NCBI GenBank assembly: GCA_025963285.1 | Contig: JAOPUX010000211.1 | Coordinates: forward strand, 1 to 33,948 | Length of the DNA stretch: 33,948 nt | Source of the DNA: Jatrophihabitans sp. | GTDB lineage: Bacteria; Actinomycetota; Actinomycetes; Mycobacteriales; Jatrophihabitantaceae | Direction of reading: 5' to 3' | Shown: piece by piece, positions 1 to 9,001 of the stretch | How positions within the stretch are numbered: position 1 is the first letter of the stretch | Layout: every line of letters starts with the position of its first letter | The notes under the pieces: model-generated | Told to the model about the DNA's origin: nothing | Databases searched by the model: none | What the model saw: only the letters and a program-made list of their open reading frames with translations | Translations under genes and position numbers: made by a program

Positions 1-106
1 TGAATACGACGACCACAGCCAGCGCCGCTGCGAGCCAGCGGCGGTCTGCGGTGGGACTAGGCGCGTGGGAGTGCCCCCCATGTCCCGCGTCGTGATCGTG
101 GCGCAC
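1..106 (-). CDS. Cation diffusion facilitator (CzcD-like) metal exporter, 5' end only
   Basis: Only the first 35 codons are in the window, read leftward from a GTG at 104-106, and the gene runs off the left edge. The visible peptide is histidine-rich (starting MRHDHDAGHGGHSHAP) and is followed by TADRRW and a hydrophobic run that looks like the start of membrane helix 1. A short His/Asp/Gly-rich cytosolic tail, a small linker with RRW and then a membrane helix is the usual N-terminus of CzcD/ZitB-type CDF transporters, which export Zn, Co or Cd in exchange for protons. It lies 42 bases downstream of guaB1 on the same strand, so it may be cotranscribed. The frame was chosen because it alone gives the His-rich and helix pattern. 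A competing ATG frame from position 81 gives no recognisable protein. The family call rests on the N-terminus alone. Confidence 0.7.
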   Translation of the reverse strand, partial: MRHDHDAGHGGHSHAPSPTADRRWLAAALAVVVVF

Positions 107-148
107 ACCACCACTGTCCCACTTCGCGGGGCGGCCGTGGAGGTCGAC

Positions 149-1606
<1,458 letters not shown>

Positions 1607-1656
1607 CTACGCAGTCCGCCGGACGGGGAGCGGAACGCGACACCTAGGCTCGGCAG

Positions 1657-2127
1657 GTGACCGTGGCCGTGTTCGACATCGATGGTGTCGTGGCAGACGT
1701 CCGGCACCGGCTGCACTTCCTGCACGGGCGCCACGCCTGGCACGCCTTCTTCGATGATGCGGCCGACGATCCGCTGCTGCCTGAGGGCGCCGCACTTGTG
1801 GCCGATCTCGCCCGGACTCACGAGATCGTCTGGCTCACCGGCCGCCCGGAGTGGCTGCGCCCGGTGACCGAACAGTGGCTGCTCGCCAACGGCCTGCCGT
1901 GCGAGGAGCTGCACATGCGGGCGGGCGGCGACTACCGCCCGGCCCGGTACTACAAGCTGGACGTCCTGCGCTCGATCGGCCGCGAGCGGGAGATCGCGGC
2001 GCTGATCGACGACGACGCCGAAGTCATCGAGGCGGCCCTCGCCGCGGGCTACCCGGCAGTACTCGCCGAATGGGTTCCGCGGGACGCGGCGATGCGTGAG
2101 GCGCAGGAGCGCTACGGCCGCACCTGA
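1657..2127 (+). CDS. HAD-superfamily phosphatase, polynucleotide kinase 3'-phosphatase-like domain
   Basis: A 156-residue protein from a GTG at 1657, with only a weak ribosome site (cggcag). The HAD motifs are visible: motif I FDIDGVVAD with Asp7 and Asp9, motif II WLTGRP with Thr61, the conserved lysine in YYKLD (Lys100), and motif III LIDDD (Asp118-120). There is no large cap insertion. The spacing and the WLTGRPEWLR-type motif II resemble the 3'-phosphatase domain of T4 polynucleotide kinase and related small HAD proteins, so the substrate may be a nucleotide or nucleic-acid 3' end. No kinase domain is attached. It diverges from guaB1, and no partner gene suggests a pathway. The HAD fold is clear; the substrate is unknown. 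Confidence 0.75.
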   Translation: MTVAVFDIDGVVADVRHRLHFLHGRHAWHAFFDDAADDPLLPEGAALVADLARTHEIVWLTGRPEWLRPVTEQWLLANGLPCEELHMRAGGDYRPARYYKLDVLRSIGREREIAALIDDDAEVIEAALAAGYPAVLAEWVPRDAAMREAQERYGRT

Positions 2128-2193
2128 GCCATCGGTGTGGGCGAGCCACCGGTCCCGCGCAGCTGTGCGATGGTCGGCGAGAGCGATATTTAG

Positions 2194-2210
2194 GTCACAG
2201 GACGGTAACA
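2194..2210 (+). promoter_or_regulatory. Candidate MtrA-type direct repeat upstream of the DUF5999 gene
   Basis: GTCACA (2194-2199) and GTAACA (2205-2210) form a direct repeat with an 11-bp period, so both lie on one face of the helix. Actinobacterial MtrA response-regulator sites are loose direct repeats of GTCAC/GTAAC hexamers. The repeat sits in a relatively AT-rich 255-base intergenic stretch (2128-2382) that otherwise shows no gene. Assignment is by pattern only. Confidence 0.3.
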
Positions 2211-2382
2211 ATCACACGCTTACTTCACATCGCTGTCCCATTATGCCCGATAAGTGGCACTTCTAGTTTGTGCGCCGTGTGCACATATCCAGAAACTCGC
2301 GCACACTGTGACGTGGCTCTCCCACGCGAGCACCCTCACGTGCGATGGTCGACCCGCAGCACAACAGACAGGAATCAAGACC

Positions 2383-2631
2383 ATGACGACCATGATGCCG
2401 GCCACCCCGGCGCACTCCGTCTGCAGGCACGAGCCCAGTTGTCCGGGCGTCGAGGCCTCCGATCGCGACGCCGCACACGTGATCGCCGCGCACCCGGAGC
2501 AGGGCTGGAGCCTGCTGTGCAACGGCATCGTCCTCTTCGAGGACTTCGGCGAGCTGCTGCCCAGCGGGGAGAGCTGCGCCGCGCGCCGCTCCGACCTGCT
2601 CATGGCCTCGCCGCACCGCCGCGCCTGCTGA
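2383..2631 (+). CDS. DUF5999 family small protein
   Basis: An 82-residue protein. The chosen ATG at 2383 has an AGGAA ribosome site about 10 bases upstream. The reading frame is open further upstream, but that part lacks family resemblance. The body reads CRHEPSCPG (Cys14, His16, Cys20), then DRDAA and the highly characteristic HPEQGWSLLCNGIVLFED (38-54) and GELLPSG. This matches the short DUF5999 proteins common in Streptomyces and relatives, which are usually 60-70 residues; this one has about 10 extra N-terminal residues. The clustered Cys/His could bind a metal, but that is not known. Function is unknown. The last 32 bases overlap the convergent permease gene, so the two transcripts would be antisense at their 3' ends. 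Confidence 0.75.
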   Translation: MTTMMPATPAHSVCRHEPSCPGVEASDRDAAHVIAAHPEQGWSLLCNGIVLFEDFGELLPSGESCAARRSDLLMASPHRRAC

Positions 2632-3475
2632 ACGCCGGCCACCGAACGGTGGTCACCAGTACGACACCCGCGTAGAGCACCGTCGAGGTAGTCATGATCG
2701 TGAAGCTGACCGGTAGCTTCGGCGCCGCGTAGGCCACGCAGACCCCGATCCACAGGCAGAGCACGCTCAGCAGCCCGGAGAGCACGAAGCCCCGCCAGGG
2801 GCGGTCGGTGAGGCGCTGGGCGGCTGCCGGTGGCGCGGCCAGGAGCCCGAAGAGCAGCAGCGCGCCGATCGCCTGGCTGGCCTCGGCCGCGGTCGCCCCG
2901 ACGATGGCCAGGAAGAGCGGGCCGAGGAGGCGAACCGGCACGCCGCTTGCGCGCGCGACGTCGGGATCAAGGCTCGCAAAGAGCAGCGGGCGGGCCAGCA
3001 CCAGCAGCAGCGCGATGAGCCCCACCGCGATCCAGGCAGCCGTACTGGCCGCGGAGGCGCTGATGCCGAGGATCGACCCGAAGAGCACGTTGACGTTCGC
3101 CGCGCTGTTCCCCGTGGCCGAGTGCGTCGTGTAGATGGCCAGGAAGAAGACGCCCAGCCCGAGCACCCACGCGAATGCGGTGCCGATCACGACGTCGTCG
3201 GCGGCCCGCCGTCCACCGAGCAGGCCGAGCACGAGTCCCACCGCGATCGTGGCGGCGAAGAGCCCGAAGCGCAGGTCGACACCAGCCGCCAGCGCGGCCA
3301 ACGCACCCGCGTAGGCGACGTGGGAGAGGGCGTCCCCGGCGAAGACCTGCCCGCGCAGCACGACGAAGTAGCCGACCAGCCCCGAGAGCAGCGCTATCGA
3401 CGTGCCAGCCACGAGAGCGTGCTGGATGAAGGGCTGCCCGAGCATGTGCGCCAGGCCGGTGATCGGGTCACTCAC
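2600..3475 (-). CDS. Zn/Mn-type metal ABC transporter permease (second permease)
   Basis: A 291-residue integral membrane protein of the ABC-3 (ZnuB/MntB) permease family with many hydrophobic segments. It shows the family's early LSGLVGYFVVLRGQVFAGDALSH stretch (about 29-51) and the later pattern SLDPDVARASGVPVRLLG followed by the helix with QAIGALLLFGLLAAPPAAA. The GTG start at 3473-3475 overlaps the stop of the upstream permease (GTGA), which indicates translational coupling. It is the last gene of a four-gene importer operon and probably pairs with the 296-residue permease as a heterodimer, since the two are related but clearly different. Its 3' end overlaps the convergent DUF5999 gene by 32 bases. 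Metal choice (Zn or Mn) cannot be read from the permease. Confidence 0.9.
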   Translation of the reverse strand: MSDPITGLAHMLGQPFIQHALVAGTSIALLSGLVGYFVVLRGQVFAGDALSHVAYAGALAALAAGVDLRFGLFAATIAVGLVLGLLGGRRAADDVVIGTAFAWVLGLGVFFLAIYTTHSATGNSAANVNVLFGSILGISASAASTAAWIAVGLIALLLVLARPLLFASLDPDVARASGVPVRLLGPLFLAIVGATAAEASQAIGALLLFGLLAAPPAAAQRLTDRPWRGFVLSGLLSVLCLWIGVCVAYAAPKLPVSFTIMTTSTVLYAGVVLVTTVRWPAFSRRGGAARP

Positions 3476-4362
3476 GCCGTCACCAGCCGACGGCCGAGTC
3501 GCTCCCGCAGCAGCCCGTAGCCGGTTGCCAGCAGGTACGCGCCGAAGGCCAGCGTGGTGACCCAGAAGCCGATCGGGTAGGGCGAGAAGAACGCGAAGGC
3601 CTCCCCCAGCCAGGTGACGAGCACCGCGATCAGCACCGACAGGCCGAGCCCGAGGTAGGGGCGGGCGGTGAGACGCGACGCGGTGGCCGCAGGAGCCACG
3701 AGCAGCGCGAAGACGAGCAGGCTGCCGGTGATCTGGCTGGCGCCGGCAGCGGCGGTCCCCAGCAGCACCAGGTAGACCGTGCCGACCAGCCGCACCGGCA
3801 CCCCGCTGGCCCGCGCGACGTCCGGGTCGACGCTGACGAACAGCAGCGGCCTCGCGATCGCCACGAGCACAGCCAGGCAGAGCACGCCGGCGATCAGCAG
3901 CGTGATCACCTGATGGTCGGCCACACCGGTGATCGTGCCGAAGAGCAGGTTGTTCAGGCCGGAGAGGAAGCCCTTGTAGAGGCTCACGAAGAGGAAGCCG
4001 CAGGCCAGCGCGAAACCCTGCACCGTGCCGACGACGGCCGACTCCTCGCCCGCGCCACCGAGCCCCGAGCCGGCTCGTCCGCCGCCGGGCAGCGCCGCGA
4101 TCACGAGCGCGCCTGCGATGCAGAACCCGTAGTAGCCGAACCCGGAGCTCACGCCCAGCCAGATCGCCCCGGCCGCCCCCGGGAAGCCGATCACCGCCAG
4201 GGTGTGACCGACGAAGCTCTGCCGCCGCAGCACCATGAAGTAGCCGATGGCACCGCAGACCACCGCGACGATCGTGCCGGCGCGCAGCGCGTTGAGCATG
4301 AAGTGGTAGCTCAGCAGCTGTCGGACGTCGGCGACGAGGTCCCAGGTCAGGTCGACGCTCAT
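3472..4362 (-). CDS. Zn/Mn-type metal ABC transporter permease (first permease)
   Basis: A 296-residue ABC-3 family permease. After a short N-terminus it has the conserved GAIGYFMVLRRQSFVGHTLA segment and, near residues 180-195, VSVDPDVARASGVPVRLVG, which is shared almost word for word with the next permease. The membrane helix with QITGSLLVFALLVAPAATA follows. The ATG at 4362 lies 3 bases after the ATPase stop, and its own stop overlaps the next gene's GTG. A glycine-rich insertion around residues 91-107 (GGGRAGSGLGGAGEES) is not seen in its partner and probably forms a loop. Inferred role: half of the heterodimeric membrane channel for divalent metal uptake. Confidence 0.9.
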   Translation of the reverse strand: MSVDLTWDLVADVRQLLSYHFMLNALRAGTIVAVVCGAIGYFMVLRRQSFVGHTLAVIGFPGAAGAIWLGVSSGFGYYGFCIAGALVIAALPGGGRAGSGLGGAGEESAVVGTVQGFALACGFLFVSLYKGFLSGLNNLLFGTITGVADHQVITLLIAGVLCLAVLVAIARPLLFVSVDPDVARASGVPVRLVGTVYLVLLGTAAAGASQITGSLLVFALLVAPAATASRLTARPYLGLGLSVLIAVLVTWLGEAFAFFSPYPIGFWVTTLAFGAYLLATGYGLLRERLGRRLVTA

Positions 4363-4365
4363 CGG

Positions 4366-5172
4366 TCAGCGGTGCTCGGCGTGGGCGTCGGGCTGGCCCA
4401 CCACGACGAGGCGGCCGGCGCGGTCACGCAGCACGTCGATCGGGGTGCCGTACAGCATGGTCAGCGTGTCGGCGGTGATGACCTCCTCCGGCGGCCCCAT
4501 CACGGCACCGCCGTGCGCGAGATAGATGACCTGATCGAGATACGGGAGGATCGGGTTGACGTCGTGGGCCACGAGCAGCACGGCGACGTTCTGGCTGCGG
4601 CAGACGTCGCGGATCAGCGCGCTCACCGAGGCCTGATTGGTGACGTCCAGGCTGTCGAGCGGCTCGTCGAGGACGAGCAGCTCCGGCCCGCGGATCAGCG
4701 CCTGCGCGATGAGCAGCCGCTGCTGCTCGCCACCGGAGCACTGCCCGATCGGCCGGCCGGCGTAGGCGCCCGCGCCCACCAGGGCGATGACCTCCTCGAC
4801 CCGCTCGCGGGCCCGGCGACCAGCACTACCGGCGAGCCGGCCCGGCAGCGGCACGCCCCAACGATCGCCGTCCAGGCCGAGCCGGACGATGTCGACGCCC
4901 CGCACCCGGGTGTTCGGGTCGAAGGCACGCCGCTGGGGCAGGTAGCCGATCCGGCCGTTGACGTGCCCTGGACGGTCGCCAAGCACCGTCATCGCCCCGC
5001 CGCTGAGCGGGGTGAGCCCCAGCACCGCCTTGAGCAGTGTCGACTTGCCGACGCCGTTGGGGCCGAGGATGGCCACGAACTCCCCTGCCTGCACCTGCAG
5101 GCTCACCCCGGACCAGATGGTGCGCCCGGCCACCGCGACGGCGGCGCGGTCGAGTTCGAGGACGGCGCTCAC
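4366..5172 (-). CDS. Metal ABC transporter ATP-binding protein
   Basis: A 268-residue ATPase. The start is taken as GTG 5170-5172, which overlaps the stop of the binding-protein gene (GTGA). A longer open frame to 5229 would run far into that gene. Visible motifs: Walker A GPNGVGKST (37-45), Q-loop Gln80 in YLPQ, signature CSGGEQ (145-150; Leu of LSGGQ replaced by Cys), Walker B LLVLDEP (165-171), D-loop, and switch His in VAHDVN. It powers import through the two downstream permeases. The order binding protein, ATPase, permease, permease is standard for Zn/Mn-type systems. Confidence 0.92.
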   Translation of the reverse strand: MSAVLELDRAAVAVAGRTIWSGVSLQVQAGEFVAILGPNGVGKSTLLKAVLGLTPLSGGAMTVLGDRPGHVNGRIGYLPQRRAFDPNTRVRGVDIVRLGLDGDRWGVPLPGRLAGSAGRRARERVEEVIALVGAGAYAGRPIGQCSGGEQQRLLIAQALIRGPELLVLDEPLDSLDVTNQASVSALIRDVCRSQNVAVLLVAHDVNPILPYLDQVIYLAHGGAVMGPPEEVITADTLTMLYGTPIDVLRDRAGRLVVVGQPDAHAEHR

Positions 5173-6092
5173 TTGCCGGTGGCCTCGTGCAGGGCCGCCG
5201 CGAGCGCGACGAGCTGGGCGACCTGCCACTGCTCGAAGCTCGCGCTGGCCGGCGACAACGTCTCGGTGACCGCCACCACCGGGATGCCCTGGGCCTTGGC
5301 GGCGCTCACCTGGGCCGCGACGTCCGGCGTCGAGTTCTGGCTGTTGTAGACGTATACCTTGAGCTGCCGCTGCGCGATCTGGGTGTCGATGGTCGCCTTA
5401 TCGGCGGCCGACGGGTCGGTGCCCTCGCTGATCGCCTTCAGGAAGCCCGCCGGCGTGACGAGGTCGAGGCCGAGCGCGTCGGCGAGTGGCGCGAAGATCG
5501 ACTCGCTCGCGCCCACCGGTACACCTGCGTAGCGGGCCTTGATCTGGCCGATCAGCTGGTGGTACCTGGCGAGATCGGTGCCCTCGAATGCCTGGTGCCG
5601 GGCGGCGAAGTAGGCGTGATCGGCGGGGTCGAGCCGCCGCAGGTCTGCGGTGATCTGGTCGGCGACCCGCTCGACATCGGCTGGCGCGTACCAGCGGTGC
5701 GGGTTGCCGCCGTCGGGGACGTGCACGAGCGTGCCCACCGTCAGCACCACACGCTTGACGTCCGGACTGGCCCGCACCGCCTGCGCGGCCCACGGGTCGT
5801 AGCCGATGCCGTTGTCGACGAAGAGCTGCGAGTCGGCGATCGTGCGGGCATCGGCCGGCGTCGGCTCGTAGGAGTGCGGGTCGGTGTCCGGGTTGGTGAT
5901 GATCGAGTGCTCGTGCACGTGAACCCCGCCGAGCTGCGCCAGGATGCTGCCCCAAGCATTGATGCTGGCCACCACGTCGAGCACCGTGCGTCCCCCCGAG
6001 GTCGTGGGGTTCCCGGCGGCAGACGTGCCACAGGCCGTCAGCCCCAGCGCCCCGACGAGGGCGACCCTGACAGCAAGGGAACGTGCATGCAT
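5169..6092 (-). CDS. Zn/Mn-type metal ABC transporter solute-binding lipoprotein
   Basis: A 307-residue cluster A-I binding protein. ATG 6092 is preceded by GGAAGAG; a longer open frame to 6161 lacks a signal peptide at its start. The N-terminus is a lipoprotein signal with lipobox LTAC (Cys21). Candidate metal ligands are His73 in NPDTDPHSYEP and His132 in GGNPHRWY, with later acidic positions (for example in SESIFAPLADALGL). A small HVHEH cluster lies at 58-62, but the long His-rich loop of classical ZnuA is absent, so manganese is as plausible as zinc. The protein delivers metal to the ABC importer encoded by the next three genes. A candidate promoter and operator lie just upstream. Confidence 0.9.
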   Translation of the reverse strand: MHARSLAVRVALVGALGLTACGTSAAGNPTTSGGRTVLDVVASINAWGSILAQLGGVHVHEHSIITNPDTDPHSYEPTPADARTIADSQLFVDNGIGYDPWAAQAVRASPDVKRVVLTVGTLVHVPDGGNPHRWYAPADVERVADQITADLRRLDPADHAYFAARHQAFEGTDLARYHQLIGQIKARYAGVPVGASESIFAPLADALGLDLVTPAGFLKAISEGTDPSAADKATIDTQIAQRQLKVYVYNSQNSTPDVAAQVSAAKAQGIPVVAVTETLSPASASFEQWQVAQLVALAAALHEATGK

Positions 6093-6113
6093 CGCGGATC
6101 TCTTCCCGATCGG

Positions 6114-6130
6114 GTCAGCGTGACGCTGAC
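6114..6130 (-). promoter_or_regulatory. Inverted repeat in the leader of the metal-importer operon
   Basis: GTCAGCG (6114-6120), spacer TGA, CGCTGAC (6124-6130) is a perfect 7-bp inverted repeat ending 21 bases before the start codon at 6092. It lies just downstream of the predicted transcription start, so it could act as a repressor site or as a small leader hairpin. Confidence 0.4.
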
Positions 6131-6141
6131 TGGAAGAGACC

Positions 6142-6172
6142 ATCCAATCCCGTAACGACATTGATTGTCAAT
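6142..6172 (-). promoter_or_regulatory. Candidate promoter with overlapping operator, metal-importer operon
   Basis: On the minus strand TTGACA (6171-6166) is followed after 18 bases by TTGGAT (6147-6142), a plausible -35/-10 pair. The perfect inverted repeat ATTGA-TTG-TCAAT (6160-6172) overlaps the -35 box, which is where a metal-sensing Fur-family (Zur, Mur) or MntR-type repressor would act. The repeat does not match a consensus closely enough to name the regulator. Confidence 0.4.
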
Positions 6173-6203
6173 TGCGATAGCTGGCGTGCTCAGCCGCCAG
6201 CAT

Positions 6204-7838
6204 TCACGCGACGCCGACCGCCGCACGCTCCAGGATCGTGGCGGTGTCGATACCGGTGGGCAGCGTGCCGTAGGCGACACCCCAGTCCCGCGCCAGACGC
6301 GACGCCACGAAGGCGTCGGCGACCGCCTGGTTGCCGTGCCGGAGCAGCAGCGAGCCCTGTAGCAGCATGGCCATCCGCTCCACGACGCCGCGGGCGCGGT
6401 ACTCCAGCTGGTCGGCGTCGGAGAACTCCTTCTGCAGCATCGCCAGCGCATCGTCGTAGCGGGTGTCGGCGCCACGGACCAGCGTCAGCTCACCGAAGAA
6501 CGCCTCGACGGCCTCGGGCTCCTTCACCATGGCGCGCAGCGTGTCGAGCGCAGCGACGTTGCCCGATCCCTCCCAGATCGAGAGCAGCGGAGCCTCCCGA
6601 TAGGCGCGCGGCATACCGGAGTCCTCGATGTAGCCGTTGCCGCCGAGGCACTCGAGGGCCTCGGCCGAGTGCGAGGGCCACCGCTTGCAGAGCCAGTACT
6701 TGGAGACGGAGAGCGCAACGCGACGGAAGGCCGCCTCACCCTCGTCGCCCCGGCTGGCCCGATCGACCGCACCGGCCAGCCGCAGGGCCACCGTGGTGGC
6801 GGCCTCGCTGTCGACGGCCAGGTCGGCCAGCACGTTCACCATCGCCGGCTGGTCGAGCAGCCGCCTACCGAAGACCGAGCGATGCGTGGCGTGGTGGATG
6901 GCCTGGGCCGTGCCGAAGCGCATCCCGCCGGCGGCCGCCACGGCACAGTCGAGACGGGTCATGTTCACCATCTCGATGATGGTGCGGACGCCGCGCCCCT
7001 CCTCACCTACGAGCCAGCCCACGGCCTCCTCGTACTCGACCTCAGACGATGCGTTCGACTTGTTGCCGAGTTTGTCCTTCAGGCGCTGCAGGAAGAAGGC
7101 GTTGAGGCTGCCGTCGGCGAGCACCCGGGGCACCAGGAAGCACGAGAGGCCGCCCTCGGTCTGGGCCAGCGTCAGGAAGAGGTCCGACATCGGGGCTGAG
7201 GTGAACCACTTGTGCCCGGTGAGCAGGTAGCTGCCGTCGGACTGCGGCACGGCGCGCGTGGTGTTGGCCCGAACGTCCGAGCCGCCCTGCTTCTCGGTCA
7301 TCGACATGCCTGCGATCAGCCCCGACTTCGTCAGCGGCGCCCGCAGGCCGAAGTCGTAGTTGCGGTTGGTCAGCAGCGGCTCGTACTGGGCAGCCAGGGC
7401 GGGGGTGGTGCGCAGCGCGGGCACCACCGCATACGTCATCGAGATGGGGCAGAAGTGGCCGGCGTCGGAGACTCCCCAGGCCATCGACTTGGCCACCCGG
7501 GCGACGTGCGTGCCGGGCCGGTCGTCGACCCACGGGGCCCCGTGCAGGCCGTGCTCGACGGCCACCCGCATCAGGGAGTGGTACTCGGGCAGGTACTCGA
7601 CCTCGTCGATCCGGTTGCCGTAGCGGTCGTGGGTGCGCAGCACCGGCGGGTGCTCGTTCGCGACCCGGCCCCACTCCTGCACCTGCGCGCTGTTGGCCTG
7701 CAACGCCAGCTCCCGCACCTCGGCCTCGGCCCAGCCGGCACCCTCGCGCGCCAGGCCCTCCAGCAGCGCCGGAGTGGTGGTCAGGTCGAGACCAACCGGC
7801 GACGGGACCTGGTTGGTGACCTCATGCGTGCGGGGCAT
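6204..7838 (-). CDS. AidB-like acyl-CoA dehydrogenase
   Basis: A 544-residue flavoprotein of the acyl-CoA dehydrogenase superfamily, AidB branch. It is about 150 residues longer than standard acyl-CoA dehydrogenases, as expected for AidB. Visible features: MSMTEKQGGSDV (178-189; the FAD-contacting T/S-E-x-x-G-S-D motif), TGHKWFTSAP (207-216), LECLGGNGYIED (395-406) and IWEGSGN (421-427), all close to the AidB pattern. AidB of E. coli binds DNA and is part of the alkylation (Ada) response. Here no ada or alkA gene is nearby, so a role in alkylation defence is only a family inference. ATG 7838 has a GAGGAG ribosome site and overlaps the upstream tetR by 17 bases, so it is coupled to that regulator. 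Confidence 0.88.
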   Translation of the reverse strand: MPRTHEVTNQVPSPVGLDLTTTPALLEGLAREGAGWAEAEVRELALQANSAQVQEWGRVANEHPPVLRTHDRYGNRIDEVEYLPEYHSLMRVAVEHGLHGAPWVDDRPGTHVARVAKSMAWGVSDAGHFCPISMTYAVVPALRTTPALAAQYEPLLTNRNYDFGLRAPLTKSGLIAGMSMTEKQGGSDVRANTTRAVPQSDGSYLLTGHKWFTSAPMSDLFLTLAQTEGGLSCFLVPRVLADGSLNAFFLQRLKDKLGNKSNASSEVEYEEAVGWLVGEEGRGVRTIIEMVNMTRLDCAVAAAGGMRFGTAQAIHHATHRSVFGRRLLDQPAMVNVLADLAVDSEAATTVALRLAGAVDRASRGDEGEAAFRRVALSVSKYWLCKRWPSHSAEALECLGGNGYIEDSGMPRAYREAPLLSIWEGSGNVAALDTLRAMVKEPEAVEAFFGELTLVRGADTRYDDALAMLQKEFSDADQLEYRARGVVERMAMLLQGSLLLRHGNQAVADAFVASRLARDWGVAYGTLPTGIDTATILERAAVGVA

Positions 7839-8448
7839 CGGAGACTCCTCGTGTCGGGGACAGGCCCAGTGAGCGCAGGGCGAAGTCGATCAGAGCGGGG
7901 ACGGTACCGGGTTCGAGCTCGCCGGCCAGTGGGCCCACCAGGGCCTCGCCGATGGCGCCGACGAGGGCGGCGGAGACCACGGCAGTGTCCTGCGGGGGCA
8001 GCTCGCCACGCTCGACGCCCAGCGCGATCGACTCCGCGGCGATGTCGCGGAAGGCCACCCGGAACTGCAGGCGCAGGGCGTCCACGACCGGGTCGACGGG
8101 CTCGGCGAGAAGTGCGTAGGCCAGCCGGGGCGACTTCAGCGCGCGCCCGGCGAAGGTCTCCACGAGGGCGACGGTGCGCTCGACCACCGGATCGGTGGGG
8201 CGGACGGCACTGCGCACAGCCGCCACCTCGCGGCCCACCACGGTACGGAAGACCTCGGCCACCAGTTCGGACTTGCCGGCGAAGTGGTTGTAGACGGTGC
8301 CCGCCGAGACACCGGCGCGGGTCGAGACGGCCGCGATGGAGCAACCCCCGTAGCCCCGGTCGGCGAGCAGTTCGGTGGCGGCGTCGATGATCCGCACACG
8401 CTGGGCATCGAGCCTGGCCTGAACCGCCTCCGTGCGTCGATATGCCAC
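7822..8448 (-). CDS. TetR-family transcriptional regulator, coupled to the AidB-like gene
   Basis: A 208-residue TetR repressor. The start is taken at GTG 8446-8448 (MAYRRTEAVQARLDAQ), matching the usual family N-terminus. An upstream TTG at 8484 would add 12 residues and overlap the beta-hydroxylase gene. The helix-turn-helix is CSIAAVSTRAGVSAGTVYNHF (about 36-56). The C-terminal half is a divergent ligand-binding domain. It overlaps the acyl-CoA dehydrogenase by 17 bases, so it probably controls its own bicistronic operon in response to an acyl or other small ligand (inference). No clear ribosome site precedes the GTG. Confidence 0.85.
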   Translation of the reverse strand: MAYRRTEAVQARLDAQRVRIIDAATELLADRGYGGCSIAAVSTRAGVSAGTVYNHFAGKSELVAEVFRTVVGREVAAVRSAVRPTDPVVERTVALVETFAGRALKSPRLAYALLAEPVDPVVDALRLQFRVAFRDIAAESIALGVERGELPPQDTAVVSAALVGAIGEALVGPLAGELEPGTVPALIDFALRSLGLSPTRGVSDAPHA

Positions 8449-8467
8449 ACCAAGAAGTGAACCAGCC

Positions 8468-9001
8468 TTACAACTCTTGAGCAACCCGCACGTCGATCAC
8501 CAGGTGCACGCGGTCGGACGCCCCCCGGTTGTGCACCTCGTGCGGCAGGTCGAAGTCGATGTACCAGCACTCCCCCTCGGCGAGGACGAGCCGTGAGCCC
8601 CCTGAGACGAACTCGACCTCAGGGTTCGTGTGTACCGGCACGTGCAGCCGGGCCACGCCCTCCTCCCAGCGCAGGCCGTGGTCGCGGTGCTGGTGAATGC
8701 TCGAGCCGGGCGACAGCCGCAGGAACCGCACCGATTCGATCGGGTGCGGCAGCTGGCCGAGGATCGCCGGTACCGCCGAGCACCTGCTCATCGCGGGCAG
8801 GTCCGCGAAGTCCGAGCGTGACGGGTCGGTGTAGAGCGGCACGTGAATCCCTGGCTGGCCGCGCAGCGGGATGCCGCTCCAGTCACCGTCGTAGTAGCCG
8901 GTGTTGAAGTGCGGGTGCCACCCGGCCGGCGCCACCGCGGCCAGGTCGGCCTGCAGCTGGGTGAGATCACAGACGATCGGCAGCCGGTGCGCGGCGATCA
9001 C
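8468..9001 (-). CDS. Aspartyl/asparaginyl beta-hydroxylase-like 2-oxoglutarate oxygenase
   Basis: A 177-residue protein of the Asp/Asn beta-hydroxylase (PF05118-type) fold. GTG 8999-9001 overlaps the sulfotransferase stop (GTGA); the longer open frame to 9103 lies inside that gene. Family features: VRFLRLSPGSSIHQHRDHG (91-109) with a candidate HxD at His105/Asp107, the strand pattern ARLHVPVHTNP (117-127), GECWYIDFDLPHEVHN (143-158) with His154/His157, and a basic residue at RVHLVID (Arg164) suited to binding 2-oxoglutarate. Such enzymes hydroxylate Asp/Asn side chains of proteins or small molecules using Fe(II) and O2. It is the last gene of the five-gene surface-protein operon, so one of those proteins is the obvious candidate substrate, but nothing in the sequence proves it. 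Confidence 0.85.
   Translation of the reverse strand: MIAAHRLPIVCDLTQLQADLAAVAPAGWHPHFNTGYYDGDWSGIPLRGQPGIHVPLYTDPSRSDFADLPAMSRCSAVPAILGQLPHPIESVRFLRLSPGSSIHQHRDHGLRWEEGVARLHVPVHTNPEVEFVSGGSRLVLAEGECWYIDFDLPHEVHNRGASDRVHLVIDVRVAQEL

Noticed and set aside
3913-5349. 478-codon open frame on the plus strand across the importer operon
   Set aside because: It is antisense to three well-supported ABC transporter genes and has only a polar His/Asp/Arg-rich composition.
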